Part shown: positions 10,286 through 20,955 of the stretch, piece by piece | Layout of the letters: every line of letters begins with the position of its first letter | Position numbering within the stretch: position 1 is the first letter of the stretch | DNA from: Leucogyrophana mollusca | Taxonomy: Eukaryota > Basidiomycota > Agaricomycetes > Boletales | Assembly (NCBI GenBank): GCA_021014945.1 | Contig: MU266473.1 | Coordinates: 1 to 64,000, forward strand | Direction: 5' to 3' | Length of the DNA: 64,000 nucleotides | Program-made: the position numbers and the translations under genes | Notes under the pieces: model-generated | The model's input: only the letters and a program-made list of their open reading frames with translations | Told to the model about the DNA's origin: nothing | The model's database searches: none

Positions 10286-12907
10286 ATGTCTCATCCAAGT
10301 TATGCACATTTCTACCCAGGCTATGTCCCTCAAGCTGCCATGTCTAGTCATTCCGTTCGACCGCAGATTGGCTTTTCGCCGACAGGCATCGCCTATCCCG
10401 GGCAGATACCTCTCTGCGACACCGTCATCGAAAAGATGAAGCCACTGCTCGTTGCGATGCAGGAGCACACCTCGAAACAGCTGCAGACTGTTCATACCGA
10501 AATCCAAGCACTATCCCAAGCTACGCGAGATGCACGGGATAATACAAATGCTGGAGTCGATGCATTAACGAAGCTGCTGGACAAATCCCATAAAGCTAAC
10601 GCCAGACAGGCAAACCAGATCATAGGCCATCTGACGGGACTCCGGGACATCATTGGGAATCCTGCACCCGGGGTGGCGAATTCATCTGTTCTCGATCGTT
10701 TGGCTGCCATCGAGTTCACAGTTGGTGAGCTGCTGGAGCGAGCGAAGGATCCTGAAGCACCCAGTATGTTCAACACTACTGGCTCCTTGTCATGCCCGCT
10801 AAAGGTTATTCCAAGAGCCTGAAATTGTTTATCACGAGGTCGGGACCAGTCCCATGAGACAGCACGAGCCTCTGGTAAAAGGTGCGCATATAGCCCTGTC
10901 GGTAACACGTCCACTCTTAAAACGCTCGCCACGCAGAATACGCAGATGTCGCCGTTGACGTCGAGAGTTTGCCATCGACTCCCATTCCCGCACCCCTACG
11001 CAACGAATCATTATCCCTATTGCACCGGTCTAACCGTGTTCAGAGCTCGATAGCTGTTCAAGGATGTGTCTTCCACTCTGACAGCCCCTTTCCCAACCTA
11101 ATCGACGCGGAAAGCCAATCACCTGATCAGTCGATTTATTCACCTGAATCACTAGTGCCAGCAGACTGGACTGCCGTCGGTAAGATACATGTCCTTATCT
11201 TTTTGTCCTTCCCTTATCATGCCATCAGCCACGACTCCTCGCTTCGCAGGTCCATTATGTATGGGGCTCTCATTCTTTGTGGCCGGAAAATCCAGATTGA
11301 CGTGATCATAGCTCGAGCAGGCTCACCAGCCTCTTACTCCAAGGCATATATGGAGAAGTTCGGTACTCCGGGAGAGCAGCAAGGTGCCTTCTCCGAGGGC
11401 ACCGTGGCTGCTTTGCGCCGAGCAGCCCTTGAGCACGCCCTTGCCAGCCCTGACATGACGCCAGTCGTAACCGATCCGCCCGACCCCATTCAGATGCCCA
11501 CGACACCTGATGCACCTTCCATGGTACTTCCCTCTCCACCAGCAACCACACCATCGGAAACTGAAAAGACGAGAACCCCAGAACGAGACAGCCCTGTACA
11601 TGACATAGCCTCGCCTGTCATTTCTGTTAGTCTATCACAAGACGAGGAAGACGTTGCCCTTGCGCTCACTGTCGACGCGTCCGTTCTTAGCTCACCGCCT
11701 CAAGAACTCTCGCCTCTCCTTTCGCCCCTTTCTTCCATCGATGAAGACGAATTTCCATCTTGGCCAGGGTTACAGGTGGACATGAAACCCACTCCTTCCT
11801 TCCAAGGATCAGTAGGCAGTGACGAACGATCTGGCACCTGGGTATCTCGTGTTATCTCCACTGAACCCTCTTCGCGTGCCTCATCCAGTCGGGCCTCCCG
11901 CGCACTCTCCGCACCTCAAGCGGCCTCTTCCAGTCTCAAAATTGTCGTAAAACCCAGGGGCAGAAAGCGTAAATCTGAGTTCTCGCAAACCCCCTCTGCT
12001 TCCGCTTCTGGGTCGGCCCCTCCTGCGAAACGGCCACGCGGGCGTCCGAGGAAGAGCGCGGTGAAAATAGAGAGCGCTGCCGTTGGGTTGGCTAGCCACC
12101 ACCATCGCGAGGAGCAAGCCAGTTGCGAGTGGCCGAAAAAGCCTGACCTCTCCCATAGTTTTGATCGCCAGGTGATTACAGCCAGTGTTGGTACTATGGC
12201 GGACTGTATGCTAATGAATGCTGGATGCGTAGTTTATCCAATGTGACAAGTACGTTTCGTCTGCTTGATGAACTTGGTAAGCGACACGATTGATGAGGGT
12301 TTAGTTGTGAATTGTGGTACCATTATGGGTGTGTTGCGATTGGGCGTGGCGATCCGCGCCTAAAAGGTGGAGTGGTGTTCATTTGTCCGCCGTGCAAGTA
12401 AGTGCCCCAATTGCCATGTAGCTATCTTGGAAACTGACTTCGTGTACTTGACGAATAGCGTGGAAAGTGGGTCTTCTGATATACTGTCGTCATTGTGATT
12501 ACATTTTCTTACTCTTATTCATTGCAGCGGCCAAACGGGTGACCCAGCGCAAGCGTGATGACTCCTGCGCGCGGCCAGGCTGTGATACCTTGGTAGAGGA
12601 GGAGTACATTATCGAGCGCATCCTCGGACGGAAAGCAATCGGGCAGGCTGGATTTGTCTGGCTGGCAAAATGGGACGGGTATGCGTCCAGGCGCTCCTTT
12701 CATTGGCTACTGACGGACGTTTCTGTTTGTGAAAGCTATGCCCTGTCCCAGGCCACTTGGATTCCAGAAGGTAACATTGGTGACGAGGGGAGGCTCTTTG
12801 AGCATTTCTTTGCTGACGCAAAGTCGGAGGGTATTGACATTGATGGTGCTGATCCGGCGGAAGTGATCTTGTTGGAGGAGGCAAGGGAAGGTGGGCTAGG
12901 CTCCTGA
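10286..12907 (+). CDS. PHD-like finger plus chromodomain chromatin protein with AT-hook
   Basis: The gene starts at ATG 10286. Firm exons are 10286-10763, 10937-11179, then the long exon ending at 12121, followed by 12172-12249, 12298-12397, 12459-12466, 12528-12678 and 12736-12907. The splice around 11180-11320 is not resolved. The N-terminus is helical (SKQLQTVHTEIQALSQ). The middle is Ser/Pro-rich and acidic and ends in an AT-hook (KRPRGRPRKS). A PHD-like finger follows with CELWYHYGCV and FICPPC, but the first Cys pairs are incomplete, so it looks degenerate. The C-terminus has a chromodomain split by an intron: EYIIERILGRKAI, FVWLAKWDGY and ALSQATWIPEGN, with the aromatic and WIPE residues in place. 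The expected role is reading methylated histone tails in the nucleus. An 8-nt micro-exon (12459-12466) is needed to keep frame between the PHD and chromo parts. Confidence 0.85.
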
Positions 12908-13215
12908 AGGGCTGACAGCACGTAAAAGCGGTGGTGGGCCGCTGACATCACGATAGCTTGTGTGTTTACTTCGATTTTGCTATTTTCCGCACAGGTTTTC
13001 GCTCGGAACGTCCACATTGCAATTTTTCCACTATTCCCTTGCCCAGTGCACCATCTTTATTTTCTAGCCGCACCATAGCTCTTTATTCGTTACTGTATTC
13101 CCCGTAATCTTTCGTTTCTGCACAGCACACGCACTGTATTACGACGCGCCTCCTTTGCGCCTCCTGCACATACATTTGCACGCACAATTGCAACGTGTTC
13201 CAACTCTCCCAGAAC
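12908..13215. other. Intergenic, 308 bp
   Basis: This is the 3' flank of the PHD-chromodomain gene and the promoter of the Sec20 gene, both on the plus strand. No additional gene or element seen. Confidence 0.5.
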
Positions 13216-14468
13216 ATGCCACCTCTTCCTAGCTCTCTCGACTCTGAGGCTCTGGATTTGATCTCCAATGTTGAACGGCGTCAAAACGACTTACTCTCAT
13301 TCCAAATTCCCCGCTTGCGGGCATGTCAAGGTCCACTAAGCCTCCAGCAAACATTGGCAGCTGAGTTGCGTGAGGACACGGAAGTGTTGTCACGGTACAT
13401 CGAGGTTTGTGTGTGCATCCAGGTGATAGTTGACCGTACGGGTGAACTTCGAAGCGCAGGAACTGGATGTACTTGTCGGGGACCAGAGAAGTGAGAAAGC
13501 TCGGAAGGAGCTTCGGGGGAGGGTTGATGCATTCCGGGAGTCTCTTGCAAGGTGCGCGCATTGCAATAGCCTTTGGTATAAGTCGGTGCTTACCTATTCC
13601 TTAGTCTCAGAAGAGACTCCCGAGCCGCGTTGCTTGCGTCCAAACGTGCGATTGACTCACAGAGTCGCTCGAACCGTGAAGAGCTACTAAGGTCCTCCGT
13701 CCTCCGGGAGACTCAGACATCTAACGAGAAAGTCGCGTTCGTGCTCGGTTTATAATGATTATCCTTCCAAGCCTATGCTTACTGGCTACGGGGGACTTAT
13801 TCGCAGTGACGACGTACTTATGAAAGCGAATGATAATGTCACGGAGTCCCTACAGCGCACCATCGGGCTTATGCAGAAGGAGCTTGAGCGGTCGGTGCTC
13901 TCAACTCAGCTGCTAGGTGTGTCGATCCCAGAGCCGATATTCTCTTCTAACCTCACTCTTGCCATGCACAGAAACTTCGACCGCCTCACTGCGTTCCACA
14001 TCAACCACGCACGATACACTCACAAACCTCATGGGAACGTCCAAGCAACTCATTACCGCGCTGGAGAAGACCGACTGGGTCGATAGGCTCGTCATCATAT
14101 CCGCGCTCGTTTTTTTCGCTCTCGTGGTCCTCTTTATATTGAAGCAGCGCATCATCGATCGGGGCCTGAGGGTCGCGTTTTGGTGGACGCGTTTCCTCCC
14201 ATCGACTTCCTCATCCGAGCGAGCGATTTTAGACGGTGTCGAGAAGGGTGGCGCGAATGCGATTGTGGCGAGTATGTCGGCTTCGGCGGCGGCTGCGTCG
14301 TCGACACTGGCTGCGATGGTGACGAATCATGTGGGGGCCGAGGAACAGAGCAGCGATGTGGATGTTCTTGAGTCTGACGAGCTGCTTTCGGAGATCCCGG
14401 ATACTGTGACACGGACTACTGGCCCAGTAGATACTTTAGCCGCTGGAGATGTACACGTTGAACTATGA
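13216..14468 (+). CDS. SEC20: Sec20-like Golgi-to-ER SNARE
   Basis: The five exons 13216-13383, 13430-13551, 13611-13736, 13807-13916 and 13972-14468 sum to 1023 nt (340 aa) in phase. The donor of the first intron is the least certain. Sec20 (BNIP1 in animals) is the Qb-SNARE of the ER for COPI vesicles returning from the Golgi. The N-terminal half is helical, the SNARE region contains DNVTESLQRTIGLMQKELER and STQLLETSTASL, and a single tail-side membrane segment follows (LVIISALVFFALVVLFIL) right after the family signature ALEKTDWVDR. The lumenal tail is Ala/Ser-rich and lacks an obvious HDEL-type signal; it ends in VHVEL. Coatomer alpha, a partner machine in the same transport step, is encoded 30 kb away in this window. 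Confidence 0.88.
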
Positions 14469-14659
14469 GGCGGTATGTACTACAGTATTTGCTCTGTCAC
14501 ATGCGGTTCGGTGCCGATCATATTTCCCTCTGAGGTTTTGGGGTCCTCCCAATGAGCCTCCGAGGGTAGCTCCGGGGTCTTACTTTCGGAGTGTATTGTG
14601 CTTCGTGCTCGAGTCCCTGAGTCATTGGGACTTTCCTCCTTCTCCTTTCCAACAACAAT

Positions 14660-17348
14660 ATGAACTCCTCTGCAGCAGATCATGCGGATAACGCGGATTT
14701 CTCTGGCTACGACGAAGAGAGAGATCCCAAGAAAGTCAGACTGGACGTCCCCGAAGTCACGAGCTCAGACGCTGGCAAAGAGCCTCCTAAGCCTGATCGT
14801 TTGACCACCTTACCAATGGAGCTGCTCGCCGAGGTGTTGATGGACACCAATTCTCCGCGCTGCGTACTGTCCGTCGCTCGCTGCTCGAAATACTTCTGTG
14901 CGACTCTCGTCAGTAATCCCGCCTCCGATTTTATATGGCGGTCCGTAAGGAACACATGTAAACCGCAGGCGCTTCCCGATCCCACTCCGAACTTCAGCGA
15001 AGCTGCGTATGCAGCATTCTTGTTCGATGATGGATTCTGTGAGGTGTGTATGTCCGTTATGTACTTCAATGCCGTTGACAATCTCGTCCCCGTAGGTATG
15101 CCGCGAGCGGACCAGGGCGATGTACGTTTCCTTTGCGCTTCGTATTCGCCTATGCACCAGGGTGAGTCCCTGCCTCCCGCTGTCGCCCATCTGCTATTGA
15201 CCACGTGTAGCCTCAATGCCGAACCACATTCAAGACGTGAGTCGCTTCCACTCGTCAGGGTTTACATCAGCTGAGAAAACGCATACAGTGAATCACTAGC
15301 TACCGCCTCATCGTCCGCATTCAATGGTGACCTACGTCAAGTGACATGGGCTCCTTCTGTAGAATCTAGTCGGTGCTTTTGTAGGCTGATCAATTGCTAA
15401 GGACTGGTTTTGTTTTGACTTCATAATTTCTAGCCCCGCTATTGCTGGTTCATTCCGATTGTGAGTTTTTATCTTGCATTGAATGCCTCTCAATTATGAC
15501 ACTTTATGCAGGGCCTACATACGACCAGGTGATGATGCGGCAAACAGATTGGATGCGTTTCGTCACAGAGTACACGGCTTTTTCAGGCGATTCACCATCA
15601 CCTGAGATCCTCAAGGTAAGCTAGACCTGTAGCCATCGTATCATTCACTCACGTCACTATGGGCAGCTGTGTCATCGCAGGATCAAGCAGTTGCCCCAGG
15701 TCATGACTGTAGGTTCATGCATTCTTCTTTGTTTCCGCCAGATGATCATGCCGTTGTTCAGCTGGCAGTGGCTCTTTCACGCTGGAAACAGCAATACGAA
15801 GCCATGCATCTCCTGATTAAAACGCAGAATGATATGTTGTGAGACTCAGAGAATGCACTTCAACTATACCCTGTATTTATTTCTTTGTTTTAGTGCGAAG
15901 GTGCTAGCAAAACGAGAAGGTTGGGAACTGCACGACCTTCTCAACTGTCAAGCCTATGGTTCTTTGCAAAGACACAAGACGAAAGTTTTAGAAGAAATTA
16001 AAGCTGGAGGTTAGTTACCGTTACCCTAATGTTCGATGGCGTTGTCGCTGACAATTTCGAGGGCATTAGATGTGTCGGTCATTCGAGCCGACATAGAAGC
16101 GCAGCTTCTGCGTATGAAGGAAGGTCGACAGAGGCGGATCAATGAAGACTCTTATCGGCGCCGACGAGCGGACGTCGAACAGCATTATAACCGTCTCAAA
16201 TCGGGAGGAGACATCATCCTTCCTACGCTCGCCGAGTTTAGAAAACTGCCCGTGATGAAAGTCATGGTCGGGAAGCTATCAAGCGCAAGCACAGGTGTTG
16301 CTGGCGAATTAAAATCGTCGCCTCTGATTAGGGAGTTGATCCGAGACGATTTGAAGAAGTGGACGGAGAGTGTCAGGGCAACACTATCCATAACCCTCGG
16401 TTGCCCCGAGTGGAAGAGTGCTAGTAAGACGCGACTGCACCCCTTGGATAGGCTCACTGCACGATTCAAGTGCAAGAAATGCGATAAGGTGGCTAAGAGG
16501 TATTCGGTAGATGGTTGCCTTGACTTTGCTGGCGTATGCGCGCATCAGTGTCCGCACCTCAACAAGAAAGAAGCAGCGAAGTACGTGTGGAGCCCCGATC
16601 AGTTCGTAAAAGATGAGAAGGTGCGTAGGCTGTGCCGTTTCCGAAACACCGCATACTGAATACCTCAACCACGAACCAATATTAGGTCGCAGTTGTTATC
16701 TCCCGAGTTCTTGTGCTTTGTGGAGCTAGTGAAGATGACAAGGGGTCATCTGAAGTGGTCCATGCGCTAGGGCCTCGAATTCGGTGTTTGTCATGCGAAG
16801 CCTTTATAGTGATGGACTTCCGTAGCGTCGTATGTCTTCTCCCGTCCTATTCATAGATCTGCTCCCCATCCTCCGTATTGTAGGCTGGTCACGCTCAACG
16901 CCACGATGACATGCAAGTGGAACTGCTCCCAGAAACGGTAGGGGCGGCTGTCCCGACTGATCCGTTTGAGTCTGGCCTCTGCGCCAAACTCATGGACTTG
17001 GGGCACAAAGCCAGGAAGATGCAGGGGCTCCAGAACTACAGGTGCCGCCATTGCCTCCAGATCGGGGCTGTTTTATCACGGGGAAGCGATCAAGCAGCTC
17101 CTGATCTCTATGGGGTGGGAACCGGGACCTCCGAGTCTTCGGGTAAAGGGGTGGGTAAGAAGGTGAAGTTGTTTGACTTCAACGCGCTGAGGTCCCATAT
17201 GAAGGCAAAGTGGGTTGTGTTCTTTGGCCCCCATTCCTAGCTGACCAGCGACAAAAATAGACACAAGATTGAAGTCCTTCGTGACGAGGACTTCTTCTGC
17301 CACTCCCCACTGGATTGGGAGAAATGTAGCGCTGGAGATGCCGGCTAG
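14660..17348 (+). CDS. F-box protein with C-terminal zinc-binding region (Agaricomycete family)
   Basis: The start is ATG 14660. Supported exons include 14660-15043, 15096-15161, 15211-15236, 15289-15326, a block near 15514-15615, a long exon about 16036-16622, then about 16686-16829 and 16884-17209, and the last exon 17261-17348 ending in TAG. The middle joins are approximate. The F-box is at residues about 50-95 (LTTLPMELLAEVLM, CSKYFCATLVSN, DFIWRSVR). It is followed by Cys pairs (CEVC, RLC, QCR) after the RALRIRLC-like segment, then helices (DIEAQLLRMKEGRQRR) and two further C-x2-C units (CKKCDK, CRHC). F-box proteins are substrate adaptors of SCF ubiquitin ligases. This layout recurs in large, poorly characterised families in mushroom genomes. 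The target is unknown. Confidence 0.8.
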
Positions 17349-17937
17349 AGCCAAGAGGTATCGCGCCTGGAATTAACATGATGCAACCTATCCCCCATAT
17401 AACATGCAGGGCTGGAAGTCCAGATGTACATACCCAGGACCCCGCACATGAAGGATGGCCTGACTTGCTTCCTCTTGCTCACATGATATCTTACATCGAC
17501 ATCGCGGTCATCGCGAACAGTCAAAAGCTTCCATGGTAGAAAGACATGGTGACTCTCCCCCGGTCATACGGACAGCCAGCGTGCCAGAAGATATTGCGAG
17601 ATGTTTCGAGTGTGTTTGAGTGGGAAAACTGGCGTTGAGGATTTGGCAACGTGATGTGGCAATGATGTGGCCTGTCAGTTTTGCATACAAACCGATGCAG
17701 CACCTTGCATCAAAACTATCATGCGACCCCGCCATTTTGGGCGTCTACGTAGGAATACCGGGGTAAAGCACACGCGCTCCGTCGAGAAGGTCACGTTCAC
17801 GACCACCACAAGGATACCGCAACGAGGATTATGGCACCCTGAAGCTTAACCGGTGCACACCCCAACCATAAGAACCGTGTCCATCATGAAGAGAGATTCT
17901 CCAGTCGTTGATTCCCTCCCATCCTTTTTATTGAACC
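17349..17937. other. Intergenic, promoter side of the mannosidase gene
   Basis: 589 bp with only short open frames and no domain. The 3' part, just before ATG 17938, is the likely promoter and leader of the GH47 gene. Confidence 0.5.
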
Positions 17938-20373
17938 ATGAGTTTCAGGCGTTGGTTCTTGACAGCCCTCGCTGTTTCTAGCAGTACCCTACCTGCCGCC
18001 CGTGGCGAGCCCGTACAGAAGGCAGGCTTGCAGCTGCCTGCAAACGCGTCGATCCACAGGGACGCCGTGCAGCAGCTCTTCGTGACTAGCTATGAAGCGT
18101 ACCAGTAAGTTGGTAAGATCGCTGTGTGTGCTGTTGACGCTATTGTTTGTAATTTAAAGGAAGTACGCGTGGGGTCATGACGACTTGATGCCCGAGTCGC
18201 TGTCGTATGTCGATGCTCGCAATGGATGGGGCGCGTCTATCGCAGATGCGATGAGCACTTTGGTCAGTCCTTCTCCTTTTACGACGCGTTGTTGAGAGGC
18301 TTATTGCGTTTTCCCGGTCAATCAGTGGATCATGGGGTTTACTGTGAGTGCGCTCGAGCTGAACAACGAAGTAAACACGCCATCTGACAAAAATCGCAGG
18401 ACTGGTTTGAGCAGGCTGTCAACCACACAGCTACAGTCGACTTCAGTAGGTCACAGGTAAGTAATGATGGCGCGTTTTCGGTTGCCCACCAGCTAACCAC
18501 GAATGATCGCAGACCAACGATACCGTTAGTCTCTTCGAGACGACAATTCGCTATGTCGCGGGGTTCATCAGCTCTTACGAGCTCAGTGGTGAAAAGTACC
18601 CCATTCTCGTGCAGAAGGCGCAGGAGATTGCCGACCATATGGTCTATTCTTGGGTTGGGGTAAGATGAATTACGCGCCTTGTTGGACGCTTCTTCCCCGA
18701 CCGCTGACTGTGTTGATATTGCAGAACAACTCTGTCCCGTATGGTTACATCAACTTCACCGATAACGCGCCCACTGTTACTACTGTGTGTACATGATACG
18801 GCTCTGCGCTTGCTGTTCGGACCCTCACTCGGTGATTTCCCTTGCAGTCGAACATCGCTGAAGCTGGAACCGTGAGCATGATCGTACTACGAGTTTTCCC
18901 TCTCTCATTCGGTGGTTTCTAGCTCACTTTGGAGTGGAATCTTTTAAGGTGAGCCAGTAACCTCCACGTAATGCAGAGCTATTTGCCAAGGCATCTTTCC
19001 CAGCAAATACACCGGCAACGATACCTACCGCCAGCTCGCAGAGAAGTCGGTCCTATACATGGCCAACATGGTACGCCGGCTATACCACCTGCCCGGTTCC
19101 CGTCTGATAAGCTCTCCTCACAGCCTGGCGACCCCTTGCCCGGAATGCCAGCGCAAACAATCGACCCCACAACGGGACTAACTGAGGGCGGCTACGTTGT
19201 AAGTTTCGCTCACGATGCACGGTGCGTCTGGAGCTGAGAGCCTACATAGACCTGGAGCGGAGGCTCTGACAGCTACTTCGAGTACCTGATCAAGTATCCG
19301 CGCCTCACGAACACGGACGACAACATCTATGCCGATACGTGGTTGACCGCCGTGGACAGCTCTATCAGGACCCTCTTGAGGGTATGCTCACTTCCTTTCT
19401 CGTTCCCGTGACCTTTCCCCGCTGAGCCACTCGTGTATCGCGTGTTTGTGCATTCTAGAATTCTACTGTCGGAGACCACTTGTACCTCGCGGACTACGAT
19501 GGCGACGAGATGATCCGCCACGTCGGTTCGCATCTGGCGTGTTTCTATGGCGGTAACTGGATCCTCGGTGAGCACACCAGATCTGGTGACGGAGGTATGG
19601 GACAGTGGGAACTTATGCGCATGGTTCTGTTCGAAGGCGGCAAAATGACGAACAACGACACGATTGTGAACTATGGCCTTCAGTTGACCGACGCGTGCTG
19701 GAACACCTACGCAGGCACGGCGTGAGTTCTTCTTCTCCCTTCCCACCTCCCCCGCACTCACCGCACCGCATCGAAGGACCGGAATCGGCCCCGAAACCTT
19801 CGCCTATGCGTCTAGCGACGGCAACTACACCGGCGGCGGCGCCCCTACCGCCGCACAGCTCCAATTCTACGACGAGCACGGATATTATATCACCACATCA
19901 GACTATATCCTCCGCCCGGAGGTCCTCGAGTCAAACTTCTACGCGTGGCGCGTCAGCGGGGACACGAAGTACCTCGACAACGCCGCGAGCGCCATCAAAA
20001 GCTTCCAGGACTACCTCCCGACGACGGTCGCGTACACAGGCATCAACGACGTGAACAACGTCACCTCGAGCAAGATCGATGATATGGAGAGCTTTTGGTT
20101 CGCGGAGGTGTTGAAGTACTTGTGAGTGGTCGGTTGGGGTGTGCAGCTGCTGCTAAGACGGCTGACATTGTGATGGTGATGCGGGGCAGGTACTTGACTT
20201 TTGATGACCCGACCCATATCTCGCTTGACGATTGTAAGTTCCTGCAATGGCGTGGCGCTCTGCAGGTTATAACTTGCTGATGTCCACCTCCTGCAGACGT
20301 GTTCAACACGGAATGCCACCCTTTCAAGGCTCCCGCTGCGAAGAGTACCTACGGGTCGGGGCCAGCTAGCTGA
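17938..20373 (+). CDS. Secreted GH47 class I alpha-1,2-mannosidase
   Basis: Many short exons run from ATG 17938 to TGA 20371-20373. The first are 17938-18104, 18160-18262, the 18-nt exon 18326-18343, and one starting at 18400. The N-terminus (MSFRRWFLTALAVSSSTLPA) is a signal peptide. Family motifs appear in order: YAWGHDDLMPESLSYVDARN, GWGASIADAMSTLWIMG, SLFETTIRYVAGFISSYELS (its Glu aligns with the catalytic acid of the family), GSHLACFYGGNWILG, the segment STDYILRPE-like YYITTSDYILRPEVLES, WFAEVLKYLYLTFDD, and the C-terminal FNTECHPF, whose Thr normally coordinates calcium. These enzymes trim alpha-1,2-linked mannose from N-glycans. A signal peptide without a long membrane anchor suggests a secreted or lumenal enzyme. 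Several N-glycosylation sequons (NHT, NDT, NFT) are present. No break seen. Confidence 0.93.
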
Positions 20374-20955
20374 GGGGCGTTCAGGTTTTGAATTTCTTTT
20401 GATACCCCGTCGCATTGAAAGCCCCACTTGCTATTAGATGGTAGTGTCGATGTGGGTTGGAGAATTAGTACGGCAGTGTTGTTGTGCTACCCTATCAATC
20501 AAGTTTTACCGAGATTCGTGTTCCTTTCTGCAACATCAGACTCACAGGCATTTCAGTATAGCTCCGTTGTCTGGTCAAAGCACTTCTGGCAGTGGTCCGC
20601 TCCCTCGACAATGTTCAAGACTGACAGGGGAACAAAACCACCTTCGCCTCGGGTGCCAGCGTGAAACCTTCTCTCCCCCATCTTTGCACCTGTTGCCCAC
20701 ATTACGGCCGGGGCAGGTAACTGCTGGGGGGTGTGCCACATTGAACGATGTTGGGTTACCTTGGACGTTCTGGAAGCCTCGTTGACGTGACCCGCTGTGG
20801 CACCAGACGCGAAAACCATATGATCGAACGTTAAGTATCGTTCACATTGTCGACAGAAGGCAAGAATCGCTGGTGAAAAATACAAGCGACACAGCAGTCA
20901 GTAAGACAAATGAAGTGATAAGTCTGAACATGCAGTATGGTATGATTACACGGAC
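20374..20955. other. Intergenic, convergent 3' ends
   Basis: This lies between the end of the mannosidase gene (+) and the end of the intact DUF6535 gene (-). No supported gene, no RNA. It ends at the edge of the duplicated segment near 20956. Confidence 0.5.
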
